Shown here: positions 1-7,313 of the stretch, piece after piece
Numbering within the stretch: the stretch's first letter is position 1
How the letters are laid out: the number at the start of each line of letters is the position of its first letter
Assembly (NCBI GenBank): GCA_042408955.1
Contig: JBHOQQ010000037.1
Coordinates: 1-28,394, forward strand
Direction of reading: 5' to 3'
DNA from: CALGSZ01 sp042408955
GTDB taxonomy: Bacteria; Chloroflexota; Chloroflexia; Thermomicrobiales; UBA6265
Length of the DNA: 28,394 bases
Notes under the pieces: model-generated
What the model was told of the DNA's origin: nothing
The model's database searches: none
The model's input: only the letters and a program-made list of their open reading frames with translations
Program-made: the position numbers and the translations under genes

Positions 1-686
1 CAGAAATCCGGATGATTCGTCCACAGCGTGCCGCAGCCGCGCCGGGTGCGCGCCCCGATCCCGCCGAAGGTGATCCAGGCCCAGACCGCGGCTTCAACCT
101 GTCGCCGCAAGCTAGCGTCATCAAGGCTTGTGTTGCTTGGCGAGCGGAAAATGCGCAGGCGAAAGCTGACTCCCTCAGCCATCTCTGATGGCTGCCGAAT
201 GACTCTTCTGTTCTTCATCTCACCGCGGAATGGAAACAGCGCGTAGCCCAGAGAATCGTCTGGATTTCGTTTGGAGCCATCTCTGTTCGGGTCATCGCTG
301 ATCAGCCACTGCAGTTCTGGCGCTTTGCCCGGGCGGTCCTTATAACAGGCGCATGGTCGGATGGCGATACGCTGGTGGTCCAGCATCTCAACCTCCACTT
401 CGAGTGCCGAAGGTGTTCCCTCGTTCCCGCTCGTCGCTCCCCACAGCTCGCTTTCGCTCGCAAAGAGCTGCTCGGCTGACGCAAAGCGGTGAGCGACACA
501 AGCGCGCCACCAGAAGCGCAAATGTCCTCGGACCGTACTTCCACGCACCGGAAGCTCGGGATCGACTTCTCCAGGTGTGTCGCTGCCACCGAACATCGGC
601 GTGACCACCTTGAGCTCGAGCTCTAACAGCGGCTCGCGCCCCGCCCTGAGGTGGACGGGCGCAACCTGAGGCACCGGACGCTTCAT
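1..686 (-). CDS. cmr1: Type III-B CRISPR RAMP protein Cmr1, 5' part (runs off the left edge)
   Basis: Reading the minus strand from the ATG at 684-686 gives 228 codons with no stop before the window edge. Residues 22-34 read LELELKVVTPMFGG, followed by PGEVDPELPVRGSTVRGHLR and FWWRA (residues 58-62), then LFASESELWGAT. Near residues 206-219 lies TFGGIGARTRRGCG. This is the order of conserved blocks in Cmr1, the RAMP subunit at the 3'-end cap of the type III-B (Cmr) effector complex that binds crRNA and target RNA. The start is supported by an AGGAGGAGG Shine-Dalgarno sequence a few bases upstream. The C-terminal part and presumably cmr2-cmr6 lie beyond position 1. No CRISPR repeats are seen in this window. 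The family call is confident; whether the locus is complete and active cannot be seen. Confidence 0.9.
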   Translation of the reverse strand, partial: MKRPVPQVAPVHLRAGREPLLELELKVVTPMFGGSDTPGEVDPELPVRGSTVRGHLRFWWRACVAHRFASAEQLFASESELWGATSGNEGTPSALEVEVEMLDHQRIAIRPCACYKDRPGKAPELQWLISDDPNRDGSKRNPDDSLGYALFPFRGEMKNRRVIRQPSEMAEGVSFRLRIFRSPSNTSLDDASLRRQVEAAVWAWITFGGIGARTRRGCGTLWTNHPDF

Positions 687-1089
687 GGCCTCCTCCTATC
701 GTATCCCCACCCTCTCCTCCCAAGCGCGATCAGAGAAGAAGGCGTTCCCGCCGCACCCACTGCGCGGCCCAGCGAGCGTGACACACCGGATTCCCTTCGT
801 AGCCAAACACGATTATACTTCCGGCGCAATACTTCATTTCAACAGGACATGCGTACTCTATCATCTCATACGGAGAGCGGGCTTTCATCCAGGCTCGGCG
901 CACGCTCCCCCTCTGCTCTCAGTATTCCCACGTCCGCTTCGTTTTCCGACACGCTCCTGACACACCGGTGGCGAGTGATCCAAACCGCCATCCATTTCCG
1001 TGTTAGAGGTAGCAGTGGCTATTAGGGGCCACTCGCACCCACTGGTGAGCTGGCAAGATGGCTCACCATGCACCTCGAGGAGGGTTTCA
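687..1089. other. Divergent intergenic region between cmr1 and the ferritin-like gene
   Basis: No convincing gene is present in these 403 bases. The region separates two divergent genes and is more AT-rich than its surroundings around 800-860. It contains the candidate cmr1 promoter and two copies of the 11-mer TGACACACCGG (779-789 and 958-968, same orientation). Open frames crossing it show no family resemblance and look like chance. Confidence 0.5.
812..842 (-). promoter_or_regulatory. Candidate promoter for cmr1
   Basis: On the minus strand, TTGAAA (837-842) and a perfect TATAAT (812-817) are separated by 19 bases, about 125 bases upstream of the cmr1 start. The -10 box is perfect, but the spacer is longer than the usual 17, so this is a candidate only. 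Confidence 0.35.
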
Positions 1090-1761
1090 ATGCGTGACCG
1101 AGACGAATTGCGTCAACGTCTATCGCCAGCGCTGCTCTCGGCGGCCGGACGCCGGTCATCGCGGCGCTCGTTGCTGGGGGCTGGTCTCAAGCTCGGCTTG
1201 GGCGGTACCGCGGCAGCGGTGATTGCCGGCTCACCGGCGCTGCGACACCTCGCCATGGCCCAAACCATGGATTTCAAGAACGATGTCGACGTCCTCAACT
1301 ATGCGTTGACCCTGGAACACCTTGAGTACGCCTTTTACCGCGACGGCGTTGGCCAGTTTCAATTCGGTAACGACCCGTTCGGCAATCCCATCAAGACCTA
1401 TCTTGAGGCGATCCGCGATCACGAAGGTGCCCACGTCGAGACGCTCACCAAGGTCATCACCGATCTTGGGGGAACGCCGGTCAAAGAATCGACCTATGAC
1501 TTCGGCTACACGGATGCCCAAAGCTTCCTGAAAGTCGCGGCCGCACTGGAAAACACCGGCGTCATGGCCTATGACGGTGCCGGCAAATTCATCGAGAACC
1601 CAGATCTGCTGACAGCTGCTGGCGGCATTGTCGCCGTCGAGGCCCGCCACGCGGCGTATCTCAACCTCCTGACTGGGGAAATTCCATTCCCAGCAGGGTT
1701 TGAGCAAGCCAAATCGAAAGACGAGATTCTCAAGATCGCGGGCCAGTTTATCAAAGGCTGA
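1090..1761 (+). CDS. Tat-exported ferritin-like domain protein
   Basis: This 223-residue protein matches the Ferritin_2 type (ferritin-like di-iron four-helix bundle). The first helix carries NYALTLEHLEYAFYRD, the second has IRDHEGAHVETL, and the last has VEARHAAYLNLL; these Glu and Glu-x-x-His positions are typical di-iron ligands. The N-terminus has a twin-arginine signal, SRRSLLG around residue 24, followed by a hydrophobic stretch and an AMA|Q-like cleavage site, so export by Tat after folding is likely. The ATG at 1090 is chosen because GAGGAGGG lies six bases upstream; an in-frame start 90 bases earlier lacks such a site. A paralogue without signal follows. The exact substrate (iron storage, peroxide, or other) is unknown for this family. 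Confidence 0.85.
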   Translation: MRDRDELRQRLSPALLSAAGRRSSRRSLLGAGLKLGLGGTAAAVIAGSPALRHLAMAQTMDFKNDVDVLNYALTLEHLEYAFYRDGVGQFQFGNDPFGNPIKTYLEAIRDHEGAHVETLTKVITDLGGTPVKESTYDFGYTDAQSFLKVAAALENTGVMAYDGAGKFIENPDLLTAAGGIVAVEARHAAYLNLLTGEIPFPAGFEQAKSKDEILKIAGQFIKG

Positions 1762-1829
1762 TCCCGATTCCTGGCACGTAGCGACAATGGCGCGGCTGGC
1801 GGCAGCCGCGAAACTTGGAGGGATTCCCA

Positions 1830-2354
1830 ATGGCTCAATCAACCCCAGCACCGTTCAAAAACGCGGTCGAGGTGCTGAACTATGCGCTCACCCTCGAGCA
1901 CCTCGAAGCAACGTTTTACCGCGAGGCTCTCGCGAAATTCGATAATGCGGCGTTTACCGCTGCGGGCTATCAAACCTCGGTGCGCGACTACATTGCCGAG
2001 ATCGGCAAGCACGAGCAAGAGCACGTGGATGCGCTGACCGCGGTGATCAAGCAATTGAAGGGCGAGCCCGTCAAGGAAGCGACCTACGAGTTCGGCTACA
2101 CCGACCTGGCGTCGTTCCTCAAGCTAGCCGCCACCATCGAGGGTGTCGGCGTTGCGGCCTACACCGGCGCCGCCCAATACCTGATTGACAACGATGATCT
2201 CCTGACCGCCGCGCTCACGATCCACGGGGTGGAGGCACGGCACGCTTCCTATCTGAACGTCGTCACCGGTCAGAACCCCTTCCCCGACGCGGTCGATGCC
2301 CCGAAGACACCAGACGAAATCCTGAAGATCGCTGGCCCCTTCATTAAGAGCTAA
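1830..2354 (+). CDS. Ferritin-like domain protein, second tandem copy, no signal peptide
   Basis: This 174-residue paralogue of the preceding gene shares NYALTLEHLE, the KEATYEFGYTDLASFLKLAA block, VEARHASYLN and the C-terminal DEILKIAGPFIKS. It keeps the helix-embedded Glu and Glu-x-x-His candidates for a di-iron site (EHLE, KHEQEHVDAL, VEARH). Unlike its neighbour it starts directly with the domain, so it should stay in the cytoplasm. GGAGGG lies seven bases before the ATG at 1830, which is preferred over a TTG at 1815. The gene starts 68 bases after its neighbour and both are probably co-transcribed. The pair looks like a tandem duplication followed by gain or loss of the export signal. 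Confidence 0.85.
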   Translation: MAQSTPAPFKNAVEVLNYALTLEHLEATFYREALAKFDNAAFTAAGYQTSVRDYIAEIGKHEQEHVDALTAVIKQLKGEPVKEATYEFGYTDLASFLKLAATIEGVGVAAYTGAAQYLIDNDDLLTAALTIHGVEARHASYLNVVTGQNPFPDAVDAPKTPDEILKIAGPFIKS

Positions 2355-2389
2355 CCTCGTCACCAGTCGTGCACAGCTGAACACACCGT

Positions 2390-2423
2390 GGGTGGACCCG
2401 GACAGCGCCGTCCGGGTTCACCC
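2390..2423 (+). terminator. Strong hairpin after the ferritin-like pair
   Basis: A 14-pair stem (2390-2403 with 2410-2423, one G-T wobble) encloses a six-base loop, AGCGCC. It begins 36 bases after the stop of the second ferritin-like gene. There is no T-run, so it could be a GC-type terminator or a transcript-end stabiliser; it also sits between converging genes. Confidence 0.55.
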
Positions 2424-2560
2424 GCAATGGCGTGGTCATGGTCGCGATCTTGAGTGCGCATCAGACGGCCTGATTGTCGTACCGGCTGGAGGCAACCCCG
2501 GGCGGTGCGGATCCGCGTTCCCCTCGAGGACCGCAAGCGAGCGCACCGCTCTCTGGCAAG

Positions 2561-3604
2561 TCACTGGATCGGAACCTTCGCGTTGCCACGCACTTGGGAT
2601 TCGAGAATCGCCAGTGCGAGGGCCACGGCCTTGCGCGCTTCTTCGGGCGGCGATTGCGTCGGCGCCCCCGTCTCCAGTGAGGTGATCAGATCCGCAATCG
2701 CCGCTTGCATGCCGGCGCGCGTGGCGCTCGGCACAATCGGCTGCATCGTCACACCGCCCTCTCCGGGTGCGATCCGCGTCGCTGCAAGATCGTCCACCAG
2801 CACTCGCCCCTGGCCACCAATCAAAGCAACGCTGACGTCCGTGACGCCCTGCTTCATCCCGCTGAGAAAGGCGCGCACGCCATTACGGAATCCGATAACG
2901 GCGTTCACGCCTGGTTCCAGCGACGGATTCCGCCCGCCATCGCCACGGTAGACCGTGCCGTAGCCCTCGAATCCCGGCTCCAGTTCACCGATCACCTAGT
3001 CCGGATCGGACTCGGCGAAGTAACACAGAAGATCGAGCAGGTGGCTGTGATTGCGGAACAGCATGGCGCGTGGCCCGCCAAGATGCGCGAAGCTCGTCAC
3101 GAGCGGCCCGATGCTCCCGGTCCGGAGCGCTTCCCGTGCGGCGACGTACGACGGAAACCAGCGCCGAGTATGGTTCACGGTCATCGCCACCTTGCGCTCG
3201 CGCACCGCGGCAATGATCCGGTCAGCATCCTCCAGGCTCGTTGCCAGCGGCTTTTCTGCAAAGATCGCCTTGATCCCGGCGGCCACATTCGCCAGAATCA
3301 CGCCGGTGTGCAGGTGGTCGGGAGTAACGACGCTGAGGATGTCGGTGCGTTCCTGATCCAGCATCTCACGGTAATCGGCATAGGTGCGCAGGGCCGGCCA
3401 CCGCTCCCGCCAGCAGGTCTCGAACGCCTCGCAGGCAGCCAAGTTGATGTCACACCCGGCGACAACCTCCACCCCTGGTGTCGCGGCATAGGCCGCGGCA
3501 TGGCTAAAGGGCATTGCCGTGCCCAGGACTGGGTGCGTCGCTGGCGATGGTGGGTCAATGGCGATCCAACTCAACCCCACGATCGCTACACGATAGGCTG
3601 CCAC
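2561..3604 (-). pseudogene. Gfo/Idh/MocA-family oxidoreductase interrupted by an in-frame TAG
   Basis: The frame starts at a GTG (3604, with GAGGAG eight bases upstream) and encodes a nucleotide-binding N-terminus (YRVAIVGLSWIA), VVAGCDIN, the SVVTPDHLH block, the catalytic-type AEKPLAT motif and a C-terminal substrate domain. A TAG at 2996-2998 ends the first part after 202 residues (LLCYFAESDPD). Translation resumes in the same frame with VIGELEPGFEGYG and runs to the stop at 2561, giving about 347 residues in total, the normal family length. A single change (TGG to TAG) would explain the break. The gene follows the purN fragment by 26 bases on the same strand. It could be a recent nonsense mutation or a sequencing error; substrate unknown. 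Confidence 0.85.
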
Positions 3605-3630
3605 GGCCCATTCTCCTCGTTTCCGGCCTG

Positions 3631-3922
3631 CTACACATCGTGGTCCACCGGCGCCGTTACCGGCACCTCACGCTCGGAATCGCCGTGCTCCTGCGGGACA
3701 GCGCCTTCGACAATGCTCGCCGACTTATCACCGAATAGCTCAGGATGCGTGGCAACATAGACTCGGATCGCCGCTGGGTAGAGGATGCGCTCGGCAGTGA
3801 GGACGCGCGCGGCGAGAGTCGCCACCGTATCGTTTGGCCAGACGGGCACCCGCGCTTGCATGACGATCGGGCCAGTGTCATACCCCTGATCCACGACGTG
3901 CACCGTCGCGCCCACCCTCGCC
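3631..3922 (-). pseudogene. C-terminal fragment of a PurN-type formyltransferase
   Basis: About 95 residues match the C-terminal part of phosphoribosylglycinamide formyltransferase: GATVHVVDQGYDTGPIVMQ, then VPVWPNDTVATLAARVL and RILYPAAIRVY. This is the GATVH-VD-G-DTGPI block that precedes the PurN C-terminus. The N-terminal two thirds, with the folate/GAR site and the HPSLLP block, are missing. Upstream minus-strand frames give nothing like PurN because that DNA encodes a DapA-family fragment on the other strand. A TTG at 3928-3930 could start a peptide, but the product could not be an active enzyme. The remnant lies next to the broken oxidoreductase in the same orientation. Confidence 0.75.
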
Positions 3923-4352
3923 GGCAGCAAGCAAACCGGCGGGGATGTAGCCTCGCTCCTCGAGATTGTGTCGGCGACGCCCTCGCCGAAGCACTTTGTC
4001 GTGGATTACCAGATTGTGCCAGGAGCGCTCTTCGGAGCATGTGGCTTCTCCAGCCTTTCTGGCCAACCTTAATCCGCGGTTCACGCTCGACCTCTGGCGG
4101 GCGTGCGAGCGCGGTGACTGGACCAAGGCAGCCCGGATCCCGGTGATGGTCAAGGCGTTCTTCCGTGATTGGCAGGCCATGCCAGGCATGGTGAGCGCGT
4201 CGCCAGCGCTGGCAAAAATCGCAACGCGAGCGGGAATCTACTCGGACATGCCGCTGCGCGTGCGCACTCCCTATCGGAGCGGTACGCAGGACCAGGTGGA
4301 TTCCTTGCGGCGGCTGCTTCATGAGCGCTATCCCGAGCTTGCTCATACCTGA
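3911..4352 (+). pseudogene. C-terminal fragment of a DapA/NAL-family aldolase, with a frameshift
   Basis: From about 3911 one frame reads PTLAGSKQTGGD, VASLLEIVSATPSPKHFVV, DYQIVPGALFGACGFSS. This resembles the dihydrodipicolinate synthase/N-acetylneuraminate lyase family around its Schiff-base lysine (G-x-K, Lys at 3929-3931). An extra T in TTT at 4056-4058 shifts the frame; the next frame continues LANLNPRFTLDLWRACERGD and the usual helical C-terminus, ending HERYPELAHT at the TGA 4350-4352. Removing one T restores one frame of about 148 residues, roughly half the family length. The 5' half is absent and the fragment abuts the purN remnant of the opposite strand. Not functional as read. Confidence 0.75.
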
Positions 4353-4479
4353 TGAGGCATCCCAGCCAATTCCCCAGCTACAATGGTGAGGCGCTTTGCA
4401 GCGGCGTCAGCAACCAGGTGATCTTTGCTCCGACGCACGACGTATGACCGACGAGGGCTGTGCAGGCGTGGGAGACGCA

Positions 4480-5118
4480 ATGCGCGATCACAACCCGGCG
4501 GAGGAAGGCGGGCTCGCGACCTCAGCCGCGTCCGCCAGCGACGATGACCTGCTTGAGGGCATTCAACGGCGCGATGAAGCAGCACTCGCGGCGCTCTACG
4601 ACCGCTACGGCCGGCTTGCGTTTGCCCTGGCGTTCCGCTTGCTTGGTGATCGTGGCGCGGCGGAAGACGTCGTGCAAGAAGCCTTCCTAAACGTCTGGAG
4701 ATTTGCTGGTCGTTATCAGCGTGGACGAGGCACCGCCCAGCCGTGGCTAATGTCGATTGTGCACAACGCCGCGGTGGACCGGCGGCGAGGACGATCTGGT
4801 CGGGCAATGAGCGAGCTCAGTCTCGATGCCGCGGATGGATTCGCGGGCTGGCAGGTTTCAGCGCCCGACGACCCATTTCTGATCGCTGCGCAGAATTTCG
4901 ACGCTGCACGTATCCGATTGTCGCTCGCAGCTCTGCCTGGGGAGCAACGAGAGGCGATTGAGCTGGCATATTTCGGTGGTATGAGCCATCACGAAATCGC
5001 GGAGCGCACTGGACAACCACTTGGAACCGTGAAGAGCCGGCTGCGCCTGGGATTACGCAAATTGCGCGAGGCGCTGAGCGAACGTCCGGAATCGGCGGTG
5101 AAACGGGACGCATCATGA
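4480..5118 (+). CDS. ECF-type RNA polymerase sigma factor
   Basis: This 212-residue protein has the two sigma-70 parts of an extracytoplasmic-function sigma factor. Region 2 is around ALYDRYGRLAFALAFRLLGD and DVVQEAFLNVWRFA, with the RGRGTAQPWLMSIVHN segment after it. Region 4 is LPGEQREAIELAYFGGMSHH with the helix-turn-helix TGQPLGTVKSRLRLGLRKLR. The ATG at 4480 is chosen because GGGAGA lies just upstream; an earlier ATG at 4444 has no ribosome site. The stop overlaps the anti-sigma start (ATGA), indicating translational coupling. The partner type suggests a SigK/RskA-like pair that is held inactive at the membrane until released, but the inducing signal is unknown. Confidence 0.92.
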   Translation: MRDHNPAEEGGLATSAASASDDDLLEGIQRRDEAALAALYDRYGRLAFALAFRLLGDRGAAEDVVQEAFLNVWRFAGRYQRGRGTAQPWLMSIVHNAAVDRRRGRSGRAMSELSLDAADGFAGWQVSAPDDPFLIAAQNFDAARIRLSLAALPGEQREAIELAYFGGMSHHEIAERTGQPLGTVKSRLRLGLRKLREALSERPESAVKRDAS

Positions 5119-6251
5119 CCATGAATCGGGAACGCGACGAGGGGAATCCGGTAGACGGCGACCAGGGCGCAACCCGGCAGCCTGATGCGGTGACGCCGCC
5201 AGGCGAGGGCGAGCCGCACGATGCCGTTGGCGCATACCTCCTCGATGCCCTACCTGCAGAGGAGCGCATCGCTTTCGAAGCGCACCTGCTCAGATGCGAG
5301 TCGTGTCGCCAGGAAGTCGCACGGCTAGCGCCGGTCGTGCAGCTCCTTCCCAGGCTATTGGAGGCTGAAATAGCCGAGGGTGAAGAGCAGGGGCCGGGAC
5401 CCGCTCTCCGCGATCGAATCCTAGCGGCGGCTCGATCTGAGCAGCGCCCGGCGCAGTTGCCAGATACGGACGAGGGCGGCGCTGAGATGGCGACGGCACA
5501 GGAAGCGAAAGAAGGCGACGCCGCGCCGGCTCAGCGGATGGGCACGGCACCACGCGGCGAAGCGTCGCAGCGTGAGGCGAGAGAGCGCGATGAGCCCCCG
5601 GTCATGCCCCTTGCCCGGCCGCGCGGTCGAATCCGAGGTGGCATCACCACCAGCGCTGGGCCTGCCTTTCCCTTGCCGCGGGAAGTGGCGCGCTGGCCAC
5701 GCCCCTGGCTGGCAGCCGCGGTGCTGGCGATCGCCTTTGTGGGGGCGATGATCTGGGGGCTGTCGCTGCAAGGACGCCTTGACGACAAGAATCGGGAAAT
5801 CGCGACGCTGCGGTTGGAGAATCAGACGATTCGCGCCCGTGCCAACGCAACCGCCTGGCGGATCGTGCCGACCGCGGATGGTCCGGGTAATGCGGAGGGA
5901 ACGCTGTTTTTCTCCCTTCCTGACCAACGCGGCGTCGTCTATCTCGTGCACTTGCCGCCACCGCCGCGAAATAAGGTGTATCAGCTCTGGTACGTGGAGA
6001 ATACCCCGAGCGCCGCGCCCGTCCCAGGTGCCACGTTTACGGTCGATGCCCAGGGCCAGGGATTTGCCCCGGTTGATCCAAAGGCACCCACCTTCGATGC
6101 CATTGCCCTCACCGAAGAGCCAGAAGGGGGGAGCACGCAGCCAACGAGCGCGGTGCTTATGATCGGTCAGCTTGCGGGCGCGGCCGGACAGCGCGCCGAT
6201 CCCGCACGTGCCGCTTGGGCGTTTGCCCAGTTGGACGCCACACATCAGTAA
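5115..6251 (+). CDS. RskA-type anti-sigma factor with zinc-finger N-terminus
   Basis: This 378-residue membrane protein has three visible parts. Residues about 30-70 carry the anti-sigma zinc-finger (ZAS) signature: GAYLLDALPAEERIAFEAHL followed by LRCESCRQEVARL, i.e. His-x3-Cys-x2-Cys. A roughly 110-residue linker rich in Glu, Ala and Arg follows. A single transmembrane helix (PWLAAAVLAIAFVGAMIWGL, near residue 200) leads to an extracytoplasmic RskA domain with FFSLPDQRGVVYLVHLPPP, YQLWYVE and IALTEEPEGGSTQPT. It overlaps the sigma gene by four bases and should sequester that sigma factor in the cytoplasm. The linker is longer than usual for this class; low-complexity composition argues against a further folded domain there. 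Confidence 0.9.
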   Translation: MTMNRERDEGNPVDGDQGATRQPDAVTPPGEGEPHDAVGAYLLDALPAEERIAFEAHLLRCESCRQEVARLAPVVQLLPRLLEAEIAEGEEQGPGPALRDRILAAARSEQRPAQLPDTDEGGAEMATAQEAKEGDAAPAQRMGTAPRGEASQREARERDEPPVMPLARPRGRIRGGITTSAGPAFPLPREVARWPRPWLAAAVLAIAFVGAMIWGLSLQGRLDDKNREIATLRLENQTIRARANATAWRIVPTADGPGNAEGTLFFSLPDQRGVVYLVHLPPPPRNKVYQLWYVENTPSAAPVPGATFTVDAQGQGFAPVDPKAPTFDAIALTEEPEGGSTQPTSAVLMIGQLAGAAGQRADPARAAWAFAQLDATHQ

Positions 6252-6342
6252 GCGGTCGTCTCAGCAGCCGCCAGTGTCGCGTCGGGACGCATCTCGAGCA
6301 TTCGCCACAGGAAGGCGCCGCGTTCGCATCCTCGTAGGGCCC

Positions 6343-7260
6343 TTAGGCTTGCCGGCCGCCGCGTGGGTCGAAGGCGTCCCGCAAGCCGTCGCCAATAAAG
6401 TTGATGGACAGCACGGCGATCGTCAGCGTCAGACCAGGTGCAATGGCGAGTAGCGGATCGGTCAGGTAGTTCGCGCGCGCCTCGTTCAGCATGTTCCCCC
6501 ATGTCGGTGTGCCCGGCTGAACGCCAAAGCCCAGGAACGAGAGCGAGGCTTCGGCCAGCATGAAAATCGCGATATCCAGCGTAGCCGAGACAATGATTGG
6601 CCCGAGCACATTCGGCAGCAAGTGCCGCAGGATGATCCGGTGGTTCGGCACACCAATCGCACGAGCGGCTTCAATGAACTCACGCTGCTTGAGCGACAAG
6701 AACTCGCCCCGGATGATCCGCGCCAGCCACATCCAGCTAAACAGTCCAAGGAAGAGAATCACGCCGGTGACGGAGATGCCGTCGAGCATGGCGGCCAGAA
6801 TCAGGAGTAAGAAGATGCTGGGAAACGCCAGCATCAGATCGACGAAGCGCATCAGCAAGCCGTCAACCCAGCCACCGTAATATCCCGCGACCGCACCAAC
6901 CACCGTGCCGATCGCGACCGTCACGACCGCGGCCGAGACGCCGATCCAGAGGGAGAGCCGGGCACCGTAGATCAGCCGGCTGAGGACATCCCGGCCGAGC
7001 GTGTCGGTCCCAAGCCAGTGCTCCCGGCTCGGCCCGGCGGTGATGTGGAACAGATCAATCTCGTTGCGCCCGTAAGGAGCGATCACATCGGCTAGGAGCG
7101 CGGCGATGACCAGCGCTAGGAACAGGATGCTACCAGCGATCGCGAGCTTGGCCCGGCGCAAGCGCAGCAGCGCCAGTTGAAATGGACTACGCGGCGGGCG
7201 TGCCGCTGCCTCGGCGATCCGCGCTGCGGTTGGACGGATGGCTGCGGATTCGGCGGTCAT
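6343..7260 (-). CDS. Opp/Dpp-type ABC transporter permease, DppC-like
   Basis: This protein of about 305 residues belongs to the binding-protein-dependent transport permease family. The N-terminal OppC_N-like segment (RRAKLAIAGSILFLALVIAA) is followed by HWLGTDTLGRDVLSRLIYGA, typical of DppC/OppC, then several membrane helices. The EAA loop reads FIEAARAIGVPNHRIILRHL; the C-terminus has SFLGFGVQPGTPTWGNML and ends GLRDAFDPRGGRQA. The ATG at 7260 is preferred; an in-frame GTG 12 bases earlier is possible, and neither has a clear ribosome site. It lies 53 bases after the DppB-like gene and ends convergent with the anti-sigma gene. It forms the translocation channel with the DppB-like partner. 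Confidence 0.9.
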   Translation of the reverse strand: MTAESAAIRPTAARIAEAAARPPRSPFQLALLRLRRAKLAIAGSILFLALVIAALLADVIAPYGRNEIDLFHITAGPSREHWLGTDTLGRDVLSRLIYGARLSLWIGVSAAVVTVAIGTVVGAVAGYYGGWVDGLLMRFVDLMLAFPSIFLLLILAAMLDGISVTGVILFLGLFSWMWLARIIRGEFLSLKQREFIEAARAIGVPNHRIILRHLLPNVLGPIIVSATLDIAIFMLAEASLSFLGFGVQPGTPTWGNMLNEARANYLTDPLLAIAPGLTLTIAVLSINFIGDGLRDAFDPRGGRQA

Positions 7261-7313
7261 CTCTCTATCCACGCAGTGAGCGATTGTCCACGCTGCGTCT
7301 GCCTGTGCATGCG

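Noticed and set aside
687..1089. CRISPR repeat array next to cmr1
   Set aside because: No regularly spaced repeat of 25-40 bases occurs; only one 11-mer is found twice.
2705..3760. A 351-codon plus-strand open frame
   Set aside because: It is antisense to the oxidoreductase pseudogene, whose motifs are clear on the minus strand.
5421..6245. A 274-codon minus-strand open frame
   Set aside because: It is antisense to the anti-sigma factor gene and has no domain.
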